From NCBI GenBank assembly GCA_021783275.1, contig JAJXUA010000006.1, forward strand, positions 1 through 44,234: a stretch of DNA of 44,234 nucleotides, in the 5' to 3' direction. Below the pieces are notes generated by a model. That model made no database searches, was not told where the DNA came from, and worked only from the letters and a program-made list of their open reading frames with translations. Position 1 is the stretch's first letter, and each line of letters starts with the position of its first letter. Positions 19,145 through 27,674 of this stretch are shown here, piece after piece. The DNA comes from Pseudomonadota bacterium. Its GTDB lineage: Bacteria; Pseudomonadota; Gammaproteobacteria; Burkholderiales; Thiobacillaceae. Both the position numbers and the translations under genes were made by a program.

Positions 19145-19891
19145 TCACGCCGCCACCAGTGCCTGACGCCGACGCGCTGCCGCACCGACAAGGCCCAGAC
19201 CCACCAGCATCATTGCCCATTCAGCAGGCTCGGGTACGGGGGTAATCGGAATGCAGATATCCGGGTTAGGGATAGGCGAACCCAGCAGATTGATGCCTAC
19301 CAGAGTAGCCGTGCCCGAAAAGAACGGGCTAAAACCCGCAAACGGGAAAGCCGTGATTTCGGTACCAGGAATACCATTGCCATCGGTATCAATTGAAGCC
19401 ACTGCAAACTCGGCCCCCAGGTTCAGGCTGAGCAAATCGGTCAGGCCCGGAATGACCGGGTTCAGGCCAAACGCCGCCTGCACAGGGACAATGATCCCGT
19501 TATACGAAAAGTCAATTTCCGAATGCGCACACATGAACGCACCCGCGCACTTGTCCCCGGCGAGCAATCCCACATAGGCCGACAAATCGCCATCCGCGAA
19601 GAATGGAACATTAAAAAACTCGCCTGTCATCGAGGCCGTACCGCCAAAGCTCACGGCGTCGAGCGTGATTGTGCCCATGACACCAGGGGTTTCGTTTGGT
19701 ACAACTTCGCCATTTCGGTCGTACATCGTAAACTGGCCATCAAAATCGAAAGTGAGGATGGTGCTCACCGGCAATATGGGTGGCAGAATATCACCCAGCA
19801 ACGCATGGGCATTGGCAGATAAAGCCAGCATCGCACTACCGGCCAGCACTGCGACCGCGTTTTTTTTGCGCACAAGTTCAAGTTGCAACAT
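19145..19891 (-). CDS. PEP-CTERM sorting domain protein
   Basis: Start MLQLELVRKKNAVAVLAGSAMLALSANAHA with GAGGAGG SD; C-term TPVPEPAEWAMMLVGLGLVGAAARRRQALVAA. Confidence 0.93.
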   Translation of the reverse strand: MLQLELVRKKNAVAVLAGSAMLALSANAHALLGDILPPILPVSTILTFDFDGQFTMYDRNGEVVPNETPGVMGTITLDAVSFGGTASMTGEFFNVPFFADGDLSAYVGLLAGDKCAGAFMCAHSEIDFSYNGIIVPVQAAFGLNPVIPGLTDLLSLNLGAEFAVASIDTDGNGIPGTEITAFPFAGFSPFFSGTATLVGINLLGSPIPNPDICIPITPVPEPAEWAMMLVGLGLVGAAARRRQALVAA

Positions 19892-19947
19892 GGAAGCCTC
19901 CTCGATATTGAAATATCTCGTACTGGTATACGAGTACCAAGGACAGA

Positions 19948-19963
19948 GGCACAAAACATTCCA
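19948..19963 (-). promoter_or_regulatory. Sigma54-like -24/-12 promoter for PEP-CTERM gene 19145-19891
   Basis: Minus strand CTGGAATGTTTTGTGCC: GG-N10-GC. Confidence 0.65.
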
Positions 19964-20058
19964 GAATTAATGCAGAACGTGCAAGTTTTTGAATTTGCAG
20001 CACATTCTAGTATTCACAGCCATTAAGCGCATGAATACACACTGGTCAAATTCATCTG

Positions 20059-20075
20059 GTGTAAAGAAAACCGAC
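20059..20075. promoter_or_regulatory. Conserved upstream element GTGTAAAGAAAACCGAC (copy 2)
   Basis: 16/17 identity to 18823-18839. Confidence 0.75.
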
Positions 20076-20119
20076 TTGTCTGCCAACGAGCACGGGAGCC
20101 TTGCCAGCAAGCACTTAAT

Positions 20120-21502
20120 TCAATACGCGTTCTGATCCCGCCACACCACCACCAGGGTCTTGCCGATGATCATCAGGTCGAACATCAGCGACCAGTTGCG
20201 CATGTAGTCGATGTCGTACTGAACGCGGGCGCGCATTTTGTCGAGGGTTTCGGTTTCGCCGCGCAGGCCGTTGACCTGCGCCCAGCCAGTGATGCCGGGT
20301 TTGACCTTGTGGCGCAGCATGTAGCCCTTGATGAGCTTGCGGTACTGCTCGTTATGGGAAACAGCGTGGGGGCGCGGGCCGACGACGCTCATGCGGCCCT
20401 GCAGCACGTTGATGAACTGCGGCAGTTCGTCGAGCGAGGTTTTGCGGATGAAAGCACCAAACGCAGTGATGCGGCAGTCGGTGCGGCTGGCCTGGTTGAT
20501 GATGCTGCCGTCTTCGCACACGCTCATGGAACGGAATTTGTAGATAAGGATTTCCTGCCCGTCCAGCCCGTAGCGGCGCTGCTTGAAGATGATGGGGCCG
20601 GGCGAGGACAGCTTGACGCCGATGGCCAGGGCTATCAGCAGTGGCCAGATCAGCAGCAGAATGAAACTGGCGATGACGACATCGCTGATGCGCTTGCCGA
20701 TACCGCTGACACCGAGGGTGGGCGATTCGGTGAGCGCCACTACTGGCATGCCCTGGATGTGATCGACTCGCGCCTGGATCAGGTCGGAGACAAAGATATC
20801 CGGTACGAAATACACCGACGCGGTGGTGTCACGCAGGGCATCGAGCAGGCTGAGGGTGCGGGGCTGCGACGCCATCGGCAGGGTGATGTACACCAGATCG
20901 ACGGTGTGGAGATTGACGTACTCCGGGATATCCAACAGTTTGCCCAGCAATTTCTCGGGATCGGTCAGTTCGGTACGCTCGATCAGCCGGTCGTCAAAGA
21001 AGCCGATCACATCCACGCCCAGCGCCCGATCGTTGGCAAAACGCCCGCGCAGTTCGGTGCCCAGATGGCCTGCCCCCACAATAATGGCGCGGCGGCGCCC
21101 GCCTTCCAGCAGCAACAGGCGCGGCAGGATTTTGCGCACCACCCGGTGCGCCAGCCACATGGCCACCGGCGTAATCAGCATCCAGGCCATGACCAGCTCG
21201 GGCGGGAAGAAATCGAGATAGCCGGTGGAATAGCCAAACAGCAGGATCAGGCCGGAGAGGAAAAACCACGGCATGATGACTTCGTTCCAGAATGCGCGCA
21301 GCGTCACCTCGGGCCATTTGCCGGGGAAGGTCAGCGTGAACACGATCAGGGCCAGGATCGGGTACGGCCCCTGGAACGGTTCATGGAAATAAATCGTGCA
21401 GCCGATCAGCACCAGCACGGCCACAAACGGGTCGAGCAGGATTTTGGTCAGGGAAACAACGGAGAGTTGCTGTCGAAACAGCCACTGATTGTGATTGGTC
21501 AT
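20120..21502 (-). CDS. Undecaprenyl-phosphate glucose phosphotransferase (WcaJ/EpsB-like initiating glycosyltransferase)
   Basis: C-term PLLIALAIGVKLSSPGPIIFKQRRYGLDGQEILIYKFRSM...RKTSLDELPQFINVLQGRMSVVGPRPHAVSHNEQYRKLIKGYMLRHKVKPGITGWAQVNGLRGE. Confidence 0.93.
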   Translation of the reverse strand: MTNHNQWLFRQQLSVVSLTKILLDPFVAVLVLIGCTIYFHEPFQGPYPILALIVFTLTFPGKWPEVTLRAFWNEVIMPWFFLSGLILLFGYSTGYLDFFPPELVMAWMLITPVAMWLAHRVVRKILPRLLLLEGGRRRAIIVGAGHLGTELRGRFANDRALGVDVIGFFDDRLIERTELTDPEKLLGKLLDIPEYVNLHTVDLVYITLPMASQPRTLSLLDALRDTTASVYFVPDIFVSDLIQARVDHIQGMPVVALTESPTLGVSGIGKRISDVVIASFILLLIWPLLIALAIGVKLSSPGPIIFKQRRYGLDGQEILIYKFRSMSVCEDGSIINQASRTDCRITAFGAFIRKTSLDELPQFINVLQGRMSVVGPRPHAVSHNEQYRKLIKGYMLRHKVKPGITGWAQVNGLRGETETLDKMRARVQYDIDYMRNWSLMFDLMIIGKTLVVVWRDQNAY

Positions 21503-21783
21503 GGCTCCGGGATCTGGGCACGGATGATTTCTTGTGGTCTTGCTCCGGATCAACTCCGGACCCCCTGCCCCCGATGATGGCAGGGCAGGGGCATTATGGC
21601 GCAAAAATGCCGACTCTGCGCCAAGCTGGATACAAACCCCAGACCAAGCCCGAACCCAATAACAAGTGTATGACTGCCGCGGCTCCCAGCTTAGTGGCTG
21701 ACACACGATCATCTGGCTGGGCAGTGGTCCGCCGCGCCATGCTATGCTCCATGCCACTTTATGGATCTATCGGGATATTCCCT

Positions 21784-22011
21784 GTGCTTATCAAGATTCT
21801 GCTGCTGATTGCCATTGTCTTTGTAATCTTGGCGCTGTTGCGTGCCTACAAGCGGTCACTGACCCAGCCCCACGCTTCAGCTGATCCGCAACCTGTTGAA
21901 AACATGGTGAAATGCGCGCATTGCGGGGTGAATCTGCCGCGCAGCGAAGCGATCTATTCGGCGGGCGAGCTGTATTGCTCGGCCGAACACCAGCAACTGG
22001 GCAAACGGTAA
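21784..22011 (+). CDS. PP0621 family small membrane protein with Cys-containing C-terminus (start uncertain, GTG assumed)
   Basis: VLIKILLLIAIVFVILALLRAYKRS...MVKCAHCGVNLPRSEAIYSAGELYCSAEHQ. Confidence 0.75.
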   Translation: MLIKILLLIAIVFVILALLRAYKRSLTQPHASADPQPVENMVKCAHCGVNLPRSEAIYSAGELYCSAEHQQLGKR

Positions 22012-22021
22012 GCGCCACGCC

Positions 22022-23599
22022 ATGAAACCTGCGGCCATGCCGCGCCCTGTGACCCGGGGCTATTACGCGTCACACTGGCGCAGTCTCGATTATTTCAACC
22101 TGTATCGTCTGACGCTGGCGGTGGCGCTGGTGTTTACCGGGCTGATTTTCAGCGGCTCGGATGTCTTTCCCGAAACTTCGGGTGAGCGTTTCCGCAGCTA
22201 TGCTTTTGCCTATCTGGTGTGCGCCGCCCTGTTTGTGCTGGGGATACGGGCACGCTGGCCCCGCTTTCAGCTCCAGCTCAGCGCGCACATTCTCACCGAC
22301 ATCATTTTCGTGATGCTGCTGATGGGAACCAGCGCACGTCTGTCCTCCGGGTTGGGCTTGCTGCTGCTGATTTCGATTGCATCGGGCGGGCTGGTCGGCA
22401 GCGGCCGACTGACGCTGCTATATGCCGCACTGGCCTCGATTGCCCTGCTGTTGCAGCACGGTTTCAGTCTGCTGGGTGGGCGCCTCGGTCTGGACAGCTA
22501 TTTCCAGGTGGGTCTGCTGTGTGCCGGTTACTTCGCTATCGGCTGGCTGGCCCATGCCTTGACCCAGCGCGCGCTGCGTTCGGAAACCCTGGCGCTGCTT
22601 CAGGCCGACGAGCTGGCCATGCTGAACCGGATCAACGCGGTGGCGATTGAAAATTCGCCAGACGGCCTGCTGGCGGTGCGCGGCGACGGGGTGATCAGCC
22701 ATGCCAGTCCGCGCGCGCTGGCTTTGCTGGGGGTGCGCGCGACGATCAGTCCGGGCATCAGCCGCCTGGCTGAACTGGCACCAGAATTTGCCGAGGCGCT
22801 GTCGCCGCAATGCCTGCCCGATAAAACCTATCCCTTGAGCATCCCCGGTGTCCAGTTGCGGGTGCGCTGCATTCCGCTGGACACCGCCGACCACAGCCGC
22901 ATCCTGCTACTGGAAGACCAGAGCCAGGCTGATCAGGCGGCCCAACGCCTCAAACTGGCCGCATTGGGGCGGCTGACGGCCAACATTGCCCATGAAATCC
23001 GCAATCCGCTGTCGGCGATCAGCCACGCGGCACAGTTGCTGCGCGAGGAGTCGCAGGACGCCGGACAGATTCGCCTGACCGGGATCATCGACAACAACGC
23101 GCAGCGGCTGGACCGGCTGGTGGAAGAAGTGCTGACCCTCAACCGGCGTGACCGGCTCAACCCCGCAGATTTCAACGCCAGCACGCTAACCGCCCTGATT
23201 GCGGAACTGCGCCAGACTGAAGAAATCCCGGACGCCGCCGTCATAGTGCACATGCCCGATACCCTGCATTTCCGCTTTGATCCCGACCACTTGCGCCAGA
23301 TTATGTGGAACCTGCTGCGCAACGCCTGGCGTTTCAGCCGCCGTCAGCCCGGCAGTATCCGCATCTCGGGCACAACGCTGAACGGCCACGTACACATCGA
23401 TCTCCAGGACGACGGGCCGGGCATCCTTGCCGAACACCGCAGCAAACTGTTTGAACCGTTTTTCACCACCGACGCACAGGGAACCGGGCTGGGACTCTTT
23501 CTCGCACGCGAACTGGCCGAGGCGAACCATGCCATGCTGGCTTACCTGCCGGAATCCACCGGCGGCCATTTCCGCATCAGCCTGCACGAGCGCGCCTGA
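22022..23599 (+). CDS. pilS: PilS-type sensor histidine kinase
   Basis: Six-TM N-terminus, PAS-like region, H box NIAHEIRNPLSAISHAAQLL, HATPase DDGPGILAEHRSKLFEPFFTTDAQGTGLGL; followed by pilR. Confidence 0.88.
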   Translation: MKPAAMPRPVTRGYYASHWRSLDYFNLYRLTLAVALVFTGLIFSGSDVFPETSGERFRSYAFAYLVCAALFVLGIRARWPRFQLQLSAHILTDIIFVMLLMGTSARLSSGLGLLLLISIASGGLVGSGRLTLLYAALASIALLLQHGFSLLGGRLGLDSYFQVGLLCAGYFAIGWLAHALTQRALRSETLALLQADELAMLNRINAVAIENSPDGLLAVRGDGVISHASPRALALLGVRATISPGISRLAELAPEFAEALSPQCLPDKTYPLSIPGVQLRVRCIPLDTADHSRILLLEDQSQADQAAQRLKLAALGRLTANIAHEIRNPLSAISHAAQLLREESQDAGQIRLTGIIDNNAQRLDRLVEEVLTLNRRDRLNPADFNASTLTALIAELRQTEEIPDAAVIVHMPDTLHFRFDPDHLRQIMWNLLRNAWRFSRRQPGSIRISGTTLNGHVHIDLQDDGPGILAEHRSKLFEPFFTTDAQGTGLGLFLARELAEANHAMLAYLPESTGGHFRISLHERA

Positions 23600-23600
23600 C

Positions 23601-24920
23601 ATGGCCACCGGAACGCGCATTCTGCTGGTGGATGACGAGCCCGACCTGCTCGACCTGATGGAGCTGACCCTGGTGAAAATGGGACTGGAGGCCGACCGCG
23701 CCACCAGTGTGGCCGAAGCGCGCGGGCATTTAGCGCAAACCCGTTACGACCTGTGTCTGACGGATATGCGACTGACCGATGGCGAAGGCCTGGAAGTGAT
23801 TGCCATCGCCAGCGCGTTGGCTACACCGGTGCCGGTGGCGGTCATCACCGCATTTGGCAACGCCGGCAATGCGGTCGCCGCGCTCAAGGCGGGCGCGTTC
23901 GATTATCTGGCCAAGCCGGTGGCACTGGATCAACTGCGCACGCTGATCAAGTCGGCGCTGAAAATACCTGCCCTGGCCCAGGGCGACGATCCGACCCGCG
24001 AATTGATTGGCAACTCGCCCGCGATGCAGGATATCCGGGCGCGTATCGTCAAACTTGCGCGCACCCAGGCTCCGGTACACATCACCGGCGAATCGGGTAG
24101 CGGCAAAGAGCTGGCAGCGCGTCTGATTCACCGCTTGGGCAGCCGGGCCGAACAGCCGTTTGTTGCAGTGAATTGCGGCGCGATTCCGGAAACGCTGATG
24201 GAAAGTGAGTTCTTTGGCTATCGCAAAGGGGCTTTTACCGGTGCCGAAACAGACCGCAATGGATTTTTTCAGGCTGCCGACGGGGGCACCCTGTTTCTCG
24301 ACGAAGTGGCCGACCTGCCCCTGTCCATGCAGGTGAAATTGCTGCGCGTGTTGCAGGAAAAAAAAGTACGCAAAGTCGGTGCCACGCAGGAAGACCCGGT
24401 GGATGTGCGCATCGTCAGCGCCACCCATCAGAATTTATCCACGCTGGTGGAGGGCGGGCGCTTTCGCCAGGACCTGTACTACCGCCTCAACGTCATCGAC
24501 CTGCTGATGCCCAGCCTGCGTGAACGGGTGGAAGACATACCCGTCATGGCGCGTTTTCTGCTCGACAAACTGGGCGGCAGCGCCATCAAGCTGGATCGCG
24601 CTGCCGAACAGGCGCTGTGCGCCTACGCTTTCCCCGGCAACGTGCGCGAACTGGAGAACACACTGGAACGCGCCGTTGCCCTGTGTGAAGCCCAGCACAT
24701 CACCTGCGCCGATCTCAGCCTCGCCCCCCCTGCCCTACCTGCATCCGCCCATGTGCCGGGCGGGAAATATCCGCTACAGGATTATCTCGACCAGACCGAG
24801 CGGGTTGCCATTCTCGAAGCACTGGAGCAGACGCGACACAACAAGACTGCGGCCGCGCGCATCCTCGGCGTCACCTTCCGCAGCCTGCGCTATCGCCTGG
24901 AGCGGCTGGGAATCGACTGA
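23601..24920 (+). CDS. pilR: PilR-type sigma54-dependent response regulator
   Basis: Receiver ILLVDDEPDLL, AAA+ GESGSGKELAARLIH, GAFTGA motif (RKGAFTGAETDRNGFF), C-term Fis HTH. Confidence 0.92.
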   Translation: MATGTRILLVDDEPDLLDLMELTLVKMGLEADRATSVAEARGHLAQTRYDLCLTDMRLTDGEGLEVIAIASALATPVPVAVITAFGNAGNAVAALKAGAFDYLAKPVALDQLRTLIKSALKIPALAQGDDPTRELIGNSPAMQDIRARIVKLARTQAPVHITGESGSGKELAARLIHRLGSRAEQPFVAVNCGAIPETLMESEFFGYRKGAFTGAETDRNGFFQAADGGTLFLDEVADLPLSMQVKLLRVLQEKKVRKVGATQEDPVDVRIVSATHQNLSTLVEGGRFRQDLYYRLNVIDLLMPSLRERVEDIPVMARFLLDKLGGSAIKLDRAAEQALCAYAFPGNVRELENTLERAVALCEAQHITCADLSLAPPALPASAHVPGGKYPLQDYLDQTERVAILEALEQTRHNKTAAARILGVTFRSLRYRLERLGID

Positions 24921-24933
24921 CGGCGGACGGGAT

Positions 24934-25200
24934 TCAGCCTGCTGAGTAGTGAAACCGGCAGGCCACTATGCGCAACTCGGTATCGGTCGCCTCATAAACC
25001 AGCCGGTGGGCTTCGTCGATACGTCTTGACCAGAAGCCCGACAAGTCCCCACGCAGGGGTTCGGGCTTGCCTATGCCTATGAACGGGTCACGGGCGGCGG
25101 CTTCTATCAGGATATTGATGCGTTTGAGTGTTTTGCGGTCTTGACCCTGCCAGTAAACGTAATCTGCCCATGCGCCGGGCGTGAATACGAATAGCCGCAT
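24934..25200 (-). CDS. yoeB: Toxin, YoeB/Txe family mRNA interferase
   Basis: RLFVFTPGAWADYVYWQGQDRKTLKRINILI...GIGKPEPLRGDLSGFWSRRIDEAHRLVYEATDTELRIVACRFHY. Confidence 0.92.
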   Translation of the reverse strand: MRLFVFTPGAWADYVYWQGQDRKTLKRINILIEAAARDPFIGIGKPEPLRGDLSGFWSRRIDEAHRLVYEATDTELRIVACRFHYSAG

Positions 25201-25457
25201 CAGGCTTCCAGCAGTTTTCGCGGCCTGGCTTTGCCGGTGCGCAGCTGATGAATGGATTTGGCCAGGTGCGCGGCATTGGCCGGGTTGCTGGTCAAATGCA
25301 GGGTTTCCATGATGCTGTTGTAATGCGCAAGCGACATGACCACTGCGTCATCTTCGCTGTCGCGACGGCTGATGACGGTGATGTCCGCGTCTTGCGCCAC
25401 GGTGTCCAGCACGTCTTTTAGCGCATTGCGCGCATGGGAATAAGTGACGATGCGCAT
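25200..25457 (-). CDS. yefM: Antitoxin, YefM/Phd family
   Basis: MRIVTYSHARNALKDVLDTVAQDADITVISRRDSEDDAVVMSLAHYNSIMETLHLTSNPANAAHL. Confidence 0.92.
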   Translation of the reverse strand: MRIVTYSHARNALKDVLDTVAQDADITVISRRDSEDDAVVMSLAHYNSIMETLHLTSNPANAAHLAKSIHQLRTGKARPRKLLEA

Positions 25458-25653
25458 GATGGTGTTGACCTATATGTCCAGCTAATTGATCAACTATAGC
25501 GCGGGTTGCTACAGGAGACAACGGTTCGCAGCATCGATCAGGCTGTATGGTGCAACTGAACAACTCAAGGTTGGCCACATGTCGCATACCGTCATTGCGT
25601 ACCGCCAACAAGACAGTATTTCCCGGTTGTGCCATGCCATGGCGTGGACAACA

Positions 25654-25685
25654 AAAAACCCGCAATCCATTGCCAGATGCGGGTT
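25654..25685 (-). terminator. Terminator downstream of tRNA-Thr
   Basis: Minus strand AAACCCGCATCTGGCAATGGATTGCGGGTTTTTT. Confidence 0.75.
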
Positions 25686-25720
25686 TAGCTTACTTCATGT
25701 CAAGTGCTGATACGGGTATG

Positions 25721-25795
25721 TGGTGCCGCTTGTCGGATTTGAACTGACGACCTACCGCTTACAAGGCGGTTGCTCTACCCCTGAGCTAAAGCGGC
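25721..25795 (-). tRNA. tRNA-Thr (anticodon TGT), CCA encoded
   Basis: GCCGCTTTAGCTCAGGGGTAGAGCAACCGCCTTGTAAGCGGTAGGTCGTCAGTTCAAATCCGACAAGCGGCACCA; 7-bp acceptor stem. Confidence 0.95.
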
Positions 25796-25836
25796 AACGG
25801 GCGACATTATAACGATGCGCACGCAGGTGAAACGGA

Positions 25837-26244
25837 TTACTTGACGACTTTGAGCGTGGGGCGGCCTTTCGGCGGTGCGGGCGGTTCAGTGCCTGCATCA
25901 ACAGCGGCAGGCGCTTCGGAGGATGCACCGGCATCGACTGGCTCGAAGTGCAGGCCCTGCCCATTCTCGCGCGCAAAAATGGCGGCAACGCGATCCACCG
26001 GCACCGAGATTTCGTGTGAAACCCCGCCAAAGCGTGCAGAAAACTGGATCCAGTCGTTGTCCAGCCGCAGGTCGCGGGTGGCCCCGGCGCTGATGTTGAG
26101 GACGATTTTGCCGTCTTTGACAAAGCCCATCGGCACGCGCGTGTGGGCATCGACTGCCACCAGGATCTGCGGGGTGCAGCCGGAATCCACGCACCATTCA
26201 TACAGGGCGCGGATCAGGTAGGGTTTGGTGGAGAGGTCAGCCAC
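25837..26244 (-). CDS. sspB: ClpXP protease specificity-enhancing factor SspB
   Basis: STKPYLIRALYEWCVDSGCTPQILVAVD...VPMGFVKDGKIVLNISAGATRDLRLDNDWIQFSARFGG. Confidence 0.92.
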   Translation of the reverse strand: MADLSTKPYLIRALYEWCVDSGCTPQILVAVDAHTRVPMGFVKDGKIVLNISAGATRDLRLDNDWIQFSARFGGVSHEISVPVDRVAAIFARENGQGLHFEPVDAGASSEAPAAVDAGTEPPAPPKGRPTLKVVK

Positions 26245-26252
26245 AGCCGTGC

Positions 26253-26852
26253 TTATTTACGCAGGGCCTTTTCGGTCGGCGTCAACGCCAGGATGAAGGC
26301 CGGGCGGCTGAACAGGCGTTCACGGTATTTGAGCACCGGTGCCGCCATTTTCGGCAGTTCGATCCCGTAATGCTCCAGCCGCCACAGCAAGGGCGCGATG
26401 GCGACGTCGAGCATGGAAAACTCGTCGTTCATCAGGTACTTCTGCTTGGTGAGGATGGGGGTGAGCTGCGACAGGCTGTCGCGAATTTCGACCCGCGCCT
26501 TGTCCGATGCCTTGCTGAGCGAATGCTCCAGCGTGTTCACATGGGTGAACAGATCGTGCTCGAAATTGAACAGCACCAGCCGCGCGCGGGCGCGCATCAC
26601 CGGATCCGGCGGCATCAGCTGCGGGTGCGGGAAACGTTCGTCGATGTATTCGTTGATGATGTTGGATTCGGTCAGGATCAGGTCGCGCTCGACCAGCACC
26701 GGCATCTTGCCGCTGGGGCTGATGCTGGCCACTTCTTCGGGATTGTTGTGCATGTCCACGTCGATCACTTCAAAATCCATGTCCTTTTCGAACAGGACTA
26801 TGCGGCAGCGATGGCTGTAGGGGTCGGTACTGCCGGAATATAAAGTCATCAT
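26253..26852 (-). CDS. sspA: Stringent starvation protein A (GST fold)
   Basis: MTLYSGSTDPYSHRCRIVLFEKDMDFEVIDVDMHNNPEEVASISPSGKMPVLVERDL. Confidence 0.92.
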   Translation of the reverse strand: MMTLYSGSTDPYSHRCRIVLFEKDMDFEVIDVDMHNNPEEVASISPSGKMPVLVERDLILTESNIINEYIDERFPHPQLMPPDPVMRARARLVLFNFEHDLFTHVNTLEHSLSKASDKARVEIRDSLSQLTPILTKQKYLMNDEFSMLDVAIAPLLWRLEHYGIELPKMAAPVLKYRERLFSRPAFILALTPTEKALRK

Positions 26853-26902
26853 GGTGAGGCTCCCGTGGTGTTACGTGCAGGCTGGGCTTGCAGGCTTAAA
26901 AC

Positions 26903-26940
26903 GCCAACAGCCGGACACAGTCCGGCTGTTGGCAAAAAAT
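26903..26940 (-). terminator. Terminator after cytochrome bc1 operon
   Basis: GCCAACAGCCGGA-cacag-TCCGGCTGTTGGC. The orientation of the adjacent A/T-run is ambiguous. Confidence 0.6.
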
Positions 26941-26948
26941 CACTGGTT

Positions 26949-27674
26949 TCAGTGGATGTCTTTCCAGAACTCTTTTTTCAGGTAGTAGGCCACGACGAAA
27001 AAGACCGCCAGAAACGCCAGCACGATCAAGCCCAGCTGCTTGCGCTGGAGTTGTGCCGGTTCGCCCATCCAGACCATGTAGTTGACCAGGTCGCCCACCA
27101 TCGAATCGTATTCGGCGAGGGTGACGCTGCCCGGTTTGACGAGTTCGAGGCGGTCGATCACCTCGTGGCCGTGCTCGGTCTTGTACACCGGGGCCATTTC
27201 GCCCTGCAGGCTCCACATCACGTGCGGCATCCCCACCTTGTCAAACACCGTGTTGTTCCAGCCGGTGGCCCGGCTGTCGTCACGGTAAAAGCCGCGCAGA
27301 TAGGTGTAGAGCCAGTCGGCACCGCGTGAGCGCGACACCACGCTGAGGTCGGGCGGCGTGGCACCGAACCAGGCTTTGCCGTCGGCTTTGGTCATGCCGA
27401 CTTTCATCAGCTCGCCGGGTTTTTCGCCGGCAAACAGCAGGTTGTCCTTGATCTGATCTTCGGTCAGGCCAATATCCTGCAGGCGGTTGTAGCGCATGTA
27501 ACCGGCGCTGTGGCAGTTAAGGCAATAGTTGACGAACAGGCGCGCGCCACGTTGCAGCGATTCCTGGTCGGCCACGTTGACCGGGGCCTTGTCGAGCGCC
27601 ACGGTCGGGGCTGACGCACTGGCCAGCATGGGCAGCGCCGCCAGCAGGAACAGAAGATTCTTCAAGCGTTTCAT
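26949..27674 (-). CDS. petC: Cytochrome c1
   Basis: LFVNYCLNCHSAGYMRYNRL heme motif; C-terminal TM anchor. Confidence 0.93.
   Translation of the reverse strand: MKRLKNLLFLLAALPMLASASAPTVALDKAPVNVADQESLQRGARLFVNYCLNCHSAGYMRYNRLQDIGLTEDQIKDNLLFAGEKPGELMKVGMTKADGKAWFGATPPDLSVVSRSRGADWLYTYLRGFYRDDSRATGWNNTVFDKVGMPHVMWSLQGEMAPVYKTEHGHEVIDRLELVKPGSVTLAEYDSMVGDLVNYMVWMGEPAQLQRKQLGLIVLAFLAVFFVVAYYLKKEFWKDIH

Noticed and set aside
20309-21577. Long plus-strand ORF (422 aa) opposite the phosphotransferase
   Set aside because: Antisense shadow of a well-supported GC-rich CDS; no domain-like sequence.
25464-25494. GTTGA...TCAAC inverted repeat as yefM operator
   Set aside because: Arms are only 5 bp and far apart; too weak to call, although autoregulation of yefM-yoeB is expected.
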